NCBI RefSeq assembly: GCF_023734775.1
Contig: NZ_AP025732.1
Location: forward strand, 5,020,501 to 5,084,500
Length of the DNA: 64,000 nt
From: Nostoc cf. commune SO-36
GTDB taxonomy: Bacteria; Cyanobacteriota; Cyanobacteriia; Cyanobacteriales; Nostocaceae
Direction of reading: 5' to 3'
Each line of letters opens with the position of its first letter. Positions within the stretch are counted from its first letter, which is position 1. Made by a program: the position numbers and the translations under genes. Below, piece by piece: positions 10,198 through 17,202 of the stretch. Under the pieces are notes generated by a model. It saw only the letters and a list, made by a program, of their open reading frames with translations, made no database searches and was not told where the DNA came from.

Positions 10198-10425
10198 ATG
10201 CCCAAGAAAATCAGAGAACTCAAAAGCTTGTTGCTACAAGCAGGGTTTACATACCGTCGTGGGAAAGGTAGCCACACTAATTGGTATCATCCCTTGCTAT
10301 CTGGAAGAGTTACTATATCAGGTAAAGACGGGAATGATGCTAAAGCTTATCAGGAGAAAGACGTTAATAATGCACTCCAAAGGCTAAAAGAAATTAAAAA
10401 GGCTCAAGAGGAAGAACAAGAATGA
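10198..10425 (+). CDS. hicA: HicA-family mRNA interferase toxin
   Basis: 75-residue HicA/YcfA-like toxin with a dsRNA-binding-like fold. It shows the N-terminal helix REIKSLL-like block, GFTYRRGKGSHTNWYHP with the conserved GSH catalytic histidine region, and a C-terminal Lys/Glu-rich helix. Toxins of this family cleave mRNA and are neutralised by HicB. Its last 4 bp overlap the hicB start (ATGA junction), so the order is toxin first and the two are coupled. It starts 15 bp after the NACHT gene ends and may be transcribed with it. Intact. Confidence 0.9.
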   Translation: MPKKIRELKSLLLQAGFTYRRGKGSHTNWYHPLLSGRVTISGKDGNDAKAYQEKDVNNALQRLKEIKKAQEEEQE

Positions 10426-10640
10426 ATTCTCACTACACAATAATTATTCAGTGGTCTGATGAAGATGAGTGTTTTGTTGTGAGTTTTCCCGAATGGGGAG
10501 AGTTTTGTCATACTCACGGAGATACTTACGAAGAAGCTTTCAAAAATGCTCAAGAAGTTTTAGAAATGCTGATTGAATCATCTTTGGCTGACGGACAACC
10601 TCTACCAGAGCCAAAAACACTAGAAAAATCGTTAAAATAA
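10422..10640 (+). CDS. hicB: HicB-family antitoxin
   Basis: 72-residue HicB antitoxin of the short form. The RNase H-like fold is seen as YTIIIQWSDEDECFVVSFPEWG, GDTYEEAFKNAQEVLEMLI and the terminal LPEPKTLEKS. There is no added DNA-binding domain. It overlaps hicA by 4 bp and binds the toxin. A decayed second copy of its 3' half is found at 11466-11558. Confidence 0.9.
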   Translation: MNSHYTIIIQWSDEDECFVVSFPEWGEFCHTHGDTYEEAFKNAQEVLEMLIESSLADGQPLPEPKTLEKSLK

Positions 10641-10664
10641 TTTCGTAATTCGTAATGACGCTCT

Positions 10665-10705
10665 CTACGTTCGCGCAGCGTGTCGCAGACAGACACTGCG
10701 CGTAG
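10665..10705. repeat. Palindromic repeat downstream of hicB
   Basis: Hairpin with arms CTACG-CGCGCAG-GTGTC and GACAC-TGCGCG-TAG around a short loop. It lies between convergently oriented hicB and higA, so it may serve as a terminator. Its sequence is also typical of dispersed cyanobacterial repeats. Confidence 0.55.
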
Positions 10706-10751
10706 CTTGCTTCTTTGCATGAGTACGCAGACTCGCTAACGTAATTAAGTA

Positions 10752-11060
10752 TTAGGTTACATCATTAAATGAAAGTGTAGGTATTTGATTATAAACTTCT
10801 GCATTTTCTTCAAGAGCTTGACGTATATCGTATTGCGTTTGTAAATTCAACCAAAACTGAGCGCTGTTACCAAAATAGCGAGATAAACGCAAAGCTGTAT
10901 CTGCTGTAATAGTACGTTTTCCAGATAAAATTTCACTGATTCTTGTCTGAGTTACACCTATATCTTTGCTTAATCGATAAGGAGTGATATTTAGTGGCTC
11001 CAAAAATTCTAGTTGTAGGATTTCTCCAGGGTAGATATTTGGCAGACGGTTATTGTTCAT
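10752..11060 (-). CDS. higA: HigA-family antitoxin (XRE HTH)
   Basis: 102-residue HigA/VapI-type antitoxin. It shows PGEILQLEFLEPLNITPYRLSKDIGVTQTRISEILSGKRTITADTALRLSRYFG, the complete helix-turn-helix, followed by SAQFWLNLQTQYD, the usual HigA ending. It neutralises HigB and represses the operon. It lies 15 bp downstream of the toxin gene on the same strand, the toxin-first order of higBA modules. Confidence 0.92.
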   Translation of the reverse strand: MNNNRLPNIYPGEILQLEFLEPLNITPYRLSKDIGVTQTRISEILSGKRTITADTALRLSRYFGNSAQFWLNLQTQYDIRQALEENAEVYNQIPTLSFNDVT

Positions 11061-11075
11061 GATTATTTCCAGGCA

Positions 11076-11360
11076 TCAGTGATAATCTACTATTTCAACT
11101 TCCGAAACATTGTTCTCATCCGTCCACACAAAGCAGATTCGCCATTGCTCGTTAATACGAATACTGTACTGCCCTTTCCTATTGCCAAGTAGCTTTTCTA
11201 AACGATTACCCGGTGGAACACGTAAATCGTTAATTGATGTTGCAGCGTCAATAATAAGCAATTTTCGTAAAGCAGTTTTCTGGATATTGGGCGGATACTG
11301 AGAAGATATAAAGCCGTCAAAGATAAGCTTTGTCTCTTCAGATTTAAAACTAACAATCAC
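11076..11360 (-). CDS. higB: HigB/RelE-family toxin
   Basis: RelE-superfamily mRNA interferase. The core reads IDAATSINDLRVPPGNRLEKLLGNRKGQYSIRINEQWRICFVW, with the conserved RI.....RICF strand of HigB. I place the start at GTG 11360 (VIVSFKSEE), because that matches the family length and because the open frame further upstream (TTG at 11390) overlaps a likely operator. Co-transcribed with higA. Intact. Confidence 0.85.
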   Translation of the reverse strand: MIVSFKSEETKLIFDGFISSQYPPNIQKTALRKLLIIDAATSINDLRVPPGNRLEKLLGNRKGQYSIRINEQWRICFVWTDENNVSEVEIVDYH

Positions 11361-11378
11361 AATCCTATCGCTTTGCGT

Positions 11379-11399
11379 TACTATCGTCAAACGTTAGTA
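11379..11399. promoter_or_regulatory. Inverted repeat upstream of higB, candidate HigA operator
   Basis: TACTATCG and CGTTAGTA form an inverted repeat (7 of 8 positions) separated by 5 nt, 18 bp upstream of the proposed higB start. The position and size fit autoregulation by the HigA helix-turn-helix protein. This is inference from location and symmetry only. Confidence 0.45.
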
Positions 11400-11465
11400 T
11401 ACACTTCAAGGTGAGCTTGCGAATTTCCTTGATCAAATCTGCGACAACAGCAATCTCTCAAAATC

Positions 11466-11558
11466 GCTCAAGAACTTTTAGATATATTGAATGAATCATC
11501 CTGAGCAGATACAGATGGTGAACTGTTACCCAAGCCAAAAACACTAGAACAGTCGTAA
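11466..11558 (+). pseudogene. Decayed hicB fragment
   Basis: The stretch aligns by eye with the 3' half of the hicB gene at 10422-10640: GCTCAAGAA, TTTTAGA, GAATCATC and CCAAAAACACTAGAA are shared in order, ending in a TAA at 11556. It carries a frame-breaking TGA near 11501 and has no start. It looks like the remnant of a duplicated or earlier hicAB module. Confidence 0.7.
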
Positions 11559-11772
11559 AAATTAGCAAAACTCCAAAAAAGCGCTCTTTTGGCATCTACC
11601 CAAATAATCCTAAGTTATAGTTTGTTGGTTTAACCAACAGCATAATCTGTTCGATAATCTTCTCAGAAGATGTGTCGCAGCTACGCCCGTCGTTGACATC
11701 ACATTTACTTTGGGAATCATATACTTGGCAATCCTTGCTACTGACTCTCTAGCATCCCCAGGTAATTATACG
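11559..11772. promoter_or_regulatory. Leader of hypothetical gene with perfect palindrome
   Basis: TGTTGGTT-T-AACCAACA at 11623-11639 is a perfect 8-bp inverted repeat with a 1-nt centre, about 130 bp upstream of the next gene. It is a plausible dimeric-regulator site. No regulator is identifiable. Confidence 0.35.
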
Positions 11773-12249
11773 ATGGACGATCGCAATATCACAGGCGCTC
11801 TTTCCCCAGAAGATATCCAAGAAATTAAAGCAGCGCTACAAATAATTGAACAAAAGATGCCCTTTCTCATTGCTTTAACTGCACAAGAACGCCGCAAGTT
11901 ATTCAAAATGGGCGATAAAAGCCTAGCTTTTGTGAAAAATAGCGTCAACGCTGTTCAGTCTAACCGTGATATTCTCCCAGCCAGCTTTGATATTGACAAA
12001 TTTATCCAGGGTTATCAACTAGCTACCACACTCAGCGAACTTTTAATCTCAATCCGGCAACTCACTGAACAAATAGATGATACCCTGTTGGCAGTCGGTA
12101 GCGAAGCGATGCTGGGGAGTTTGACAGTTTATGATTACGTCAAGACAGCAGCGAAAAAAACTCCAGGCTTAAAAACTGTAGCAGAACTGTTGAGCGATCG
12201 CTTTAAGGCTATTAGTAAAGGCAGAGCTGCAAAAGCTTCCGGCTCTTGA
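11773..12249 (+). CDS. Conserved hypothetical helical protein
   Basis: About 158 residues from the ATG at 11773 (MDDRNITGALSPED). An open frame upstream would add 21 residues that look non-coding. Predominantly helical with no signal peptide: LSPEDIQEIKAALQIIEQKMPFLIALT, ERRKLFKMGDKSLAFVKNSVNAV, then a C-terminal Lys-rich segment. I recall similar proteins of unknown function in cyanobacteria and assign no role. It has no operon partner; the next gene lies beyond a tandem repeat. Confidence 0.65.
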   Translation: MDDRNITGALSPEDIQEIKAALQIIEQKMPFLIALTAQERRKLFKMGDKSLAFVKNSVNAVQSNRDILPASFDIDKFIQGYQLATTLSELLISIRQLTEQIDDTLLAVGSEAMLGSLTVYDYVKTAAKKTPGLKTVAELLSDRFKAISKGRAAKASGS

Positions 12250-12258
12250 AAAATTAAT

Positions 12259-12524
12259 ACTCGTGAATGAGGCTTTTATCTCCATTCATCCACCTTTTAT
12301 ACTCATTAACGAGTCTTTTATCTCCATTCATCCACCTTTTATACTCATTAACGAGTCTTTTAGCTCCGTTCATCCACCTTTTATACTCGTTAACGAGTCT
12401 TTTAGCTCCATTCATCCACCTTTTATACTCGTTAACGAGTCTTTTATCTCCGTTCATCCACCTTTGATACTCATTAACGAGTCTTCGAGCTAGGTTTATC
12501 CACCTTTGATACTCGTGAATGTAA
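12259..12524. repeat. 42-bp tandem repeat, six copies, with internal palindrome
   Basis: The motif ACTC(A/G)TTAACGAGT recurs exactly every 42 bp, at 12301, 12343, 12385, 12427 and 12469, with diverged edge copies at 12259 and 12511. The variant ACTCGTTAACGAGT is a perfect 14-bp palindrome. Between palindromes lies the conserved segment CTCCATTCATCCACC. Because 42 is divisible by 3, repetitive frames stay open on both strands; I regard these as artefacts of the repeat. Confidence 0.9.
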
Positions 12525-12529
12525 CTACA

Positions 12530-13552
12530 ATGCAAAATGCATTTCCAATTATCATTGCACACCGAGGCGCTAGCGGCTATCGTCCAGAACATACTTTAGC
12601 TGCTTATGAGTTAGCAATCGCACTAGGCGCTGATTATATTGAACCTGATTTAGTCTCTACCAAAGACGGTGTTTTAATTGCTCGTCACGAAAATGAGATT
12701 TCTGAAACTACTGATGTTGCAAGCCATGCAGAGTTTAGCCACCTGCAAACTACCAAAATAATTGATGGTGAATCAAAAACTGGCTGGTTTACTGAAGACT
12801 TTACCCTCAGAGAAATAAAAACACTACGAGCCAAAGAGCGAATTCCCCAAGTGCGATCGCAAAATACCGCTTATGATGGACTCTTAGAAATTCCCACGCT
12901 GCAAGAAATCATCGATTTAGTCAAGGTTAAAAGTGGCAAAATTAATCGAGAGATTGGCATTTACCCAGAAACTAAGCACCCAACTTACTTTCAATCTATT
13001 GGGTTAGCTCTAGAACCACCCCTACTTGCAACTTTAACAGCCAACGGTTATCAGGGAGCTAACGCACCTGTTTTCATTCAGTCTTTTGAAGTGGGTAATT
13101 TACAAGATTTATCTACAAAGACTGATTTACCTTTGGTGCAATTGCTGAATGACACTGGTAAACCTTATGATTTTATCGTTAATGGCTGCAATCGCAACTA
13201 TGCAGATTTAGTCACACCATCAGGTTTAGCAGAAATTGCTAAATATGCACAAGCGATTGGAATTCATAAAAATTTACTAGTTCCTAGAGACAGCAATGGT
13301 AAATTGCGTAGACGAGGAGCGGCTTGTCGCCAGATATCGCCTACATCTTTAGTCATAGATGCTCATGCAGCTGGTTTGCTGGTTCATGTCTGGACTTTCC
13401 GCAATGAAGACTGCTTTTTGCCACTGGATTTTCAAGGAAATCCCCAAGGTGAATATGAACTATTTTTCAGCTTAGGTGTTGATGGCGTATTTAGTGACTA
13501 CCCAGATACAGCAACTACCCTACTATTAAGTGGTAATTTAGTAGAAGAATAA
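12530..13552 (+). CDS. glpQ: Glycerophosphodiester phosphodiesterase
   Basis: 340-residue GDPD of the GlpQ type, hydrolysing glycerophosphodiesters to glycerol-3-phosphate and an alcohol. Motifs: IIAHRGASGYRPEHTLAAY (catalytic His and Arg), DYIEPDLVSTKDGVLIARHE (metal-binding Glu/Asp and second His), a YPETKHP metal Glu, and a C-terminal LLVHVWTFRNE. I choose the ATG at 12530; the eight codons upstream derive from the tandem repeat. No signal peptide is apparent, though many GlpQ enzymes are exported. Intact. Confidence 0.9.
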   Translation: MQNAFPIIIAHRGASGYRPEHTLAAYELAIALGADYIEPDLVSTKDGVLIARHENEISETTDVASHAEFSHLQTTKIIDGESKTGWFTEDFTLREIKTLRAKERIPQVRSQNTAYDGLLEIPTLQEIIDLVKVKSGKINREIGIYPETKHPTYFQSIGLALEPPLLATLTANGYQGANAPVFIQSFEVGNLQDLSTKTDLPLVQLLNDTGKPYDFIVNGCNRNYADLVTPSGLAEIAKYAQAIGIHKNLLVPRDSNGKLRRRGAACRQISPTSLVIDAHAAGLLVHVWTFRNEDCFLPLDFQGNPQGEYELFFSLGVDGVFSDYPDTATTLLLSGNLVEE

Positions 13553-13571
13553 AAAATCACGGAAAAGTCAC

Positions 13572-14708
13572 ATGCATTTACTTAAGTGGAAATCTTGTAT
13601 AACAGCAATAACCTTGACCGCAATCAGTCTTACCGCATCCAAGTCGGCGTTGGCAATATCTCTATATTCAGTTACTGACTTAGGCAGTCTTACAGGAGAA
13701 GCTTACAGTTACGCTACAGGCATCAATGACTCAGGTGAAGTAGCCATTAATTCTTTGAGTAGGTCTTTTTTATACAGTAATGGTTCACTTCAAGAAATTA
13801 GTCCCCTGCCTGGTGATAATCAACTTGCAGTGAGTAGTATCAATAACTTGGGGCAAGTAGTTGGTAATTCGGCTAATAGTAATAACTTTACTACAAATAA
13901 CCCTTTCCTATACAGCAATGGCATCACCCAACCCCTCCCAATTCAAAATGCTATTCCTTATGCAATTAACGATCGCACCCAAATAGTAGGGGGAGCAGGC
14001 GAACTTGGCGCTTTTTTATACAGTAATGGTGCAGTAACCAGCATAGGATCTCTTGATAGTGTTGCCTACAGTTTAAATAACTTGGGACAAATAGTGGGTG
14101 TTCTCAATTCAAGCACAGCTTTTCTGTACGAAAACGGTCAGACTACTAATTTGGGAACTCTGCCAAATTATGCGTACAGCGCAGCATTTGATATTAATGA
14201 CTCAGGACAAGTAGTTGGTAATTCGGGACTCACTGGAATAGATGATGGTCGTGCTTTTCTGTACAGTTCCAGCACGGGACTCCAAGACCTCGGTAGGTTA
14301 CGTCCTACAGATTTGTTCAGTTTTGCTGGGGGGATTAATAATTTAGGTCAAGTAGTCGGGTTTTCTGGCACTAACTATAACTTTTTTGCACCAGATGGCA
14401 ATGGTTTGCGGGCTTTTCTTTATAGTGATAACACTCTATACGACTTAAACGATCTGATTGCTCCTGGTTCAGACGCTGGCTTTACCTTGACAGCAGCATA
14501 TGCGATTAACAATAATGGACAAATTGCTGGCCGTGGTGCAGTTAATGGTGAATTACGCGCCTTCCTCTTGACGCCAGTCTCATCTGTCTCTGTACCTGAA
14601 CCAACTTCAAGCGTTTCGATTTTGTCTTTCGGTGTTGTTGTAACTTTATTTGCAGCACTCAAGCGCAAACTTTACTCTAGCAGTGCAGCCATACAACAAA
14701 GAAGTTAA
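13572..14708 (+). CDS. HAF-repeat exoprotein with PEP-CTERM sorting tail
   Basis: 378 residues. An N-terminal signal peptide (TAISLTASKSALA) is followed by about seven HAF repeats of the type INNLGQVVG...AFLYSNG. The C terminus is VPEPTSS, then a hydrophobic helix and a basic KRKL, which is the PEP-CTERM/exosortase signal. It is likely exported and surface-anchored or released. Function unknown; HAF repeats may form a beta-propeller-like fold. It follows glpQ by 19 bp on the same strand and may be co-transcribed. Confidence 0.85.
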   Translation: MHLLKWKSCITAITLTAISLTASKSALAISLYSVTDLGSLTGEAYSYATGINDSGEVAINSLSRSFLYSNGSLQEISPLPGDNQLAVSSINNLGQVVGNSANSNNFTTNNPFLYSNGITQPLPIQNAIPYAINDRTQIVGGAGELGAFLYSNGAVTSIGSLDSVAYSLNNLGQIVGVLNSSTAFLYENGQTTNLGTLPNYAYSAAFDINDSGQVVGNSGLTGIDDGRAFLYSSSTGLQDLGRLRPTDLFSFAGGINNLGQVVGFSGTNYNFFAPDGNGLRAFLYSDNTLYDLNDLIAPGSDAGFTLTAAYAINNNGQIAGRGAVNGELRAFLLTPVSSVSVPEPTSSVSILSFGVVVTLFAALKRKLYSSSAAIQQRS

Positions 14709-14756
14709 TGCAATAACTTCAGGCAGATAAAGTAATTACTTGAGAATATGGATTTT

Positions 14757-14931
14757 TGAAGAAGAATTCAGAAGTCAGAATTCAGGAGTCAGAATTCAGG
14801 AGTCAGAATCAATTGGATGGGGATTCAGACCCCAACCAATTGTAGACACCGTGCAGACGATAGCGCCGGCGCTATCCGCCAGTCATACAGAATTCATTCT
14901 GAATTCTGACTCCTGACTCCTGAATTCTGTT
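14757..14931. repeat. Mosaic inverted-repeat element, copy 1
   Basis: Left arm with iterated GAATTCAGGAGTCA, right arm TCTGACTCCTGACTCCTGAA (reverse complement with one fewer iteration). The interior carries GGATTCAGACC, ATTGTAGAC, the self-complementary AGCGCCGGCGCT and CTATCCGCCAGTC. It shares ends and interior blocks with 36680-36975 and encodes nothing. It is MITE-like or a dispersed repeat; I saw no clear target duplication. Confidence 0.75.
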
Positions 14932-15001
14932 TAATAACAATCTTTGAAGATATGTCTCTATACCACGCTTCGAGACATATCTCTACTTTAGGCAAGGGAT
15001 T

Positions 15002-15697
15002 TCACAAACTAGTCATCACCTGAGCTAATTGATTAGATAAATCAATTGCAGACTCATGAGATTTCTTAAATAAAACGCCAGCTAAAAAATAATAATCCCC
15101 AGAATAAAATGCCATCTGATTTTTTCGGAGTTCTTCTATATGATTTTTTACTTTGGGATCGGAGCTATAGTAGCCGAACTGCAAAGGTAACACCATAAAG
15201 TTTTGAACAGAATAACCATTTTCTTTTGCTAAATCTAACGTATTTATTGGATTAGAAAAGCTAGATATTAAAACCAACACATTTTCATAATCTAACGATA
15301 AAAGATCGTTGGTAACTGTGGCTCCATCGACACCCCCAAACAAGAGTGGCATATAAATATCATTATCTGGTGCGGGTAGATAAGGTGGATTAGCTACAAG
15401 ATACTCGGCATCCAGTTGAGAAGAATTAAACAAAGATGAATTATGAATGATGTATTTATTAGTGAGATTGTATTCATCAATGGTTGAATTCGCGGCTTTC
15501 CATGCAGAAGTATTTAATTCAAATCCCTGGATGACACCATCAAAGTTGTTTCTCAATAACGAATTAATTACAGGGCTGCCATCTCCTGAGCCAAACTCCA
15601 CAATAGATTCGGAATTTTGACAATTTCTGAAAACGAAGCTTTCTAAACAATTTGAGTAGAAATTAGATTCTTCAGGACAAAAAAAGATATCTTTCAT
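15002..15697 (-). CDS. Class I SAM methyltransferase, PrmC/HemK-like NPPY
   Basis: 231 residues. SAM-binding loop IVEFGSGDGSPV near residue 32 and the catalytic-type motif VANPPYLP near 103. NPPY is shared by N-methyltransferases acting on Gln, Asn or adenine amides and amines. Unlike PrmC there is no N-terminal helical release-factor-binding domain, so the substrate is open. It is flanked by the mosaic repeat and by a spacer without genes. Intact. Confidence 0.75.
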   Translation of the reverse strand: MKDIFFCPEESNFYSNCLESFVFRNCQNSESIVEFGSGDGSPVINSLLRNNFDGVIQGFELNTSAWKAANSTIDEYNLTNKYIIHNSSLFNSSQLDAEYLVANPPYLPAPDNDIYMPLLFGGVDGATVTNDLLSLDYENVLVLISSFSNPINTLDLAKENGYSVQNFMVLPLQFGYYSSDPKVKNHIEELRKNQMAFYSGDYYFLAGVLFKKSHESAIDLSNQLAQVMTSL

Positions 15698-15915
15698 TTG
15701 ATTGCACTTCCAGTTTTAAGGTATAATCAATGTAAGAGGAGGTTATTTATTACCTTGTATTTAGGCAATAAAAAACTCTTCCTTTAGCAAAGGATTACTA
15801 AAGAAATCTACTTGCAGGTCAATGAGCAATAAAATGACTTATAAATGTCAAATTAAAAGGCTAAAAATAACCTGCTATTGATAATTTTTGGAATTGATCG
15901 TGCGAGTTAAGGGGT

Positions 15916-17013
15916 TTATTCTGCTTCGCGTATCGATCGCACAACAGCCGTCCCTGCGCGATCGCTCATGCGTTTTTGCAGGTCGTACCCAAGCAGCAAT
16001 TCCCATGCATCATTGGGATATTGTTCTGCTAATGACAAAGCCACATCATCTAACATCCAACGTCCGTGGCGTTCATCTTCTCTGATGTGCAGTTCCCAAT
16101 AACCCACCGCTACTTCTGAGAGTGCAAGTCGTTGCGCTGCCACCATATAATTTTTGTAAACCGCAGGGCCAGCCACTTCAAAATAAGTCAAACCGCCGCC
16201 GTAACGCAAGAAATAGCGTTTGCGCTCAGTCACCAAAAAATTATAATTTGTCGAAGCCAACACTTCCCAAGGTACTAAATCGAAATATGCCTCTGGTTGA
16301 GTGTTCATGCCAAATTCAGCCAACATTTGAGCAAAAAATGTCGAGTGCTTGCGAGATAAACGACCATTGCCATATTCTTCAATTAGTACTCGCATCAGGG
16401 TACACTGCACTTCATTAGCAACACCACCCAAAATGCGCGAAAGATGACTAGCTTCAACCAAGCCATCAAAAGAGCCGATCGCTAGCAAGTGACGATAACC
16501 AGCTTCAGTCATTTCCTCACGAATGTAGCGGCTACTCTCCGACAAAGGCGGATTTAAATCGGCAGATGCACGCTCAATTAAAGCTTGTTTTACATCCAAT
16601 TGTTGTAGTGCATCCACATCAAGTTGTGCTAGTTCCCACTGTTGCCAAGCAGTTTCAATTTGGTCACGACAAGAGGATAAATACAGCGATCGCTCATTAG
16701 TATAATTCTGCAAATCGTCGTACCAAAACAGCTTTAGCCGATTAATACGATAAAGTATCCGTTGGAGAAAACGGTGAGCCTGTTCATCAGAGCGATCGTT
16801 TCCATAAGCGGCGCGAATTGCCATAGAGAGCGTGTGTTCAAACTCACTAGCTTTTGCAGGGTTTAGAGCCAGTTTATGATCCAAATCCTCCATTGCTAGC
16901 AGTTCTATAAATTGCTCGTGGGCGCGATCGCAGTTGGTAATTGTTATTTCTTCTGTTTGCGTGCTATTTTTCGCAGCCCTAGCATTAGGAAATATAACTA
17001 AATTGCTTTGCAT
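15916..17013 (-). CDS. Haem-oxygenase-like iron-containing redox enzyme (HDO)
   Basis: About 365 residues, starting at ATG 17013, which has GGAAG seven bases upstream; the earlier in-frame ATG at 17055 has a poorer site. C-terminal haem-oxygenase-like diiron-oxidase fold (Haem_oxygenas_2 type): helices with VEASHLSRILGG, NEVQCTLMRVLIEEYGNG, KHSTFFAQML and ELHIREDERHGRWM, carrying the Glu/His ligands expected of HDOs. Such enzymes do varied oxidations, including C-C cleavage and N-oxygenation. The N-terminal 90 residues are not recognised. Substrate unknown. Confidence 0.75.
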   Translation of the reverse strand: MQSNLVIFPNARAAKNSTQTEEITITNCDRAHEQFIELLAMEDLDHKLALNPAKASEFEHTLSMAIRAAYGNDRSDEQAHRFLQRILYRINRLKLFWYDDLQNYTNERSLYLSSCRDQIETAWQQWELAQLDVDALQQLDVKQALIERASADLNPPLSESSRYIREEMTEAGYRHLLAIGSFDGLVEASHLSRILGGVANEVQCTLMRVLIEEYGNGRLSRKHSTFFAQMLAEFGMNTQPEAYFDLVPWEVLASTNYNFLVTERKRYFLRYGGGLTYFEVAGPAVYKNYMVAAQRLALSEVAVGYWELHIREDERHGRWMLDDVALSLAEQYPNDAWELLLGYDLQKRMSDRAGTAVVRSIREAE

Positions 17014-17202
17014 GGAATCTTCCGTAGCATTGGAAAGGTGAGAAATTAATTTCATCTCTAATACTTAACTTCCCACACCAGTAGCTTTCTCTACCTCTTT
17101 CCCTGGTTATAAAGAAAAATTAAGTTTCAGACGAAAGGAGGATTGAAAATTGGGAATTGGGCGTTGCTTCTCTCCCCCTGCCTCCCCTGCTCCCTCCACT
17201 AC

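Noticed and set aside
12254..12592. 112-codon minus-strand frame and two plus-strand frames over the 42-bp repeat
   Set aside because: All are by-products of a repeat whose length is divisible by three; protein is a simple 14-residue iteration with no start context.
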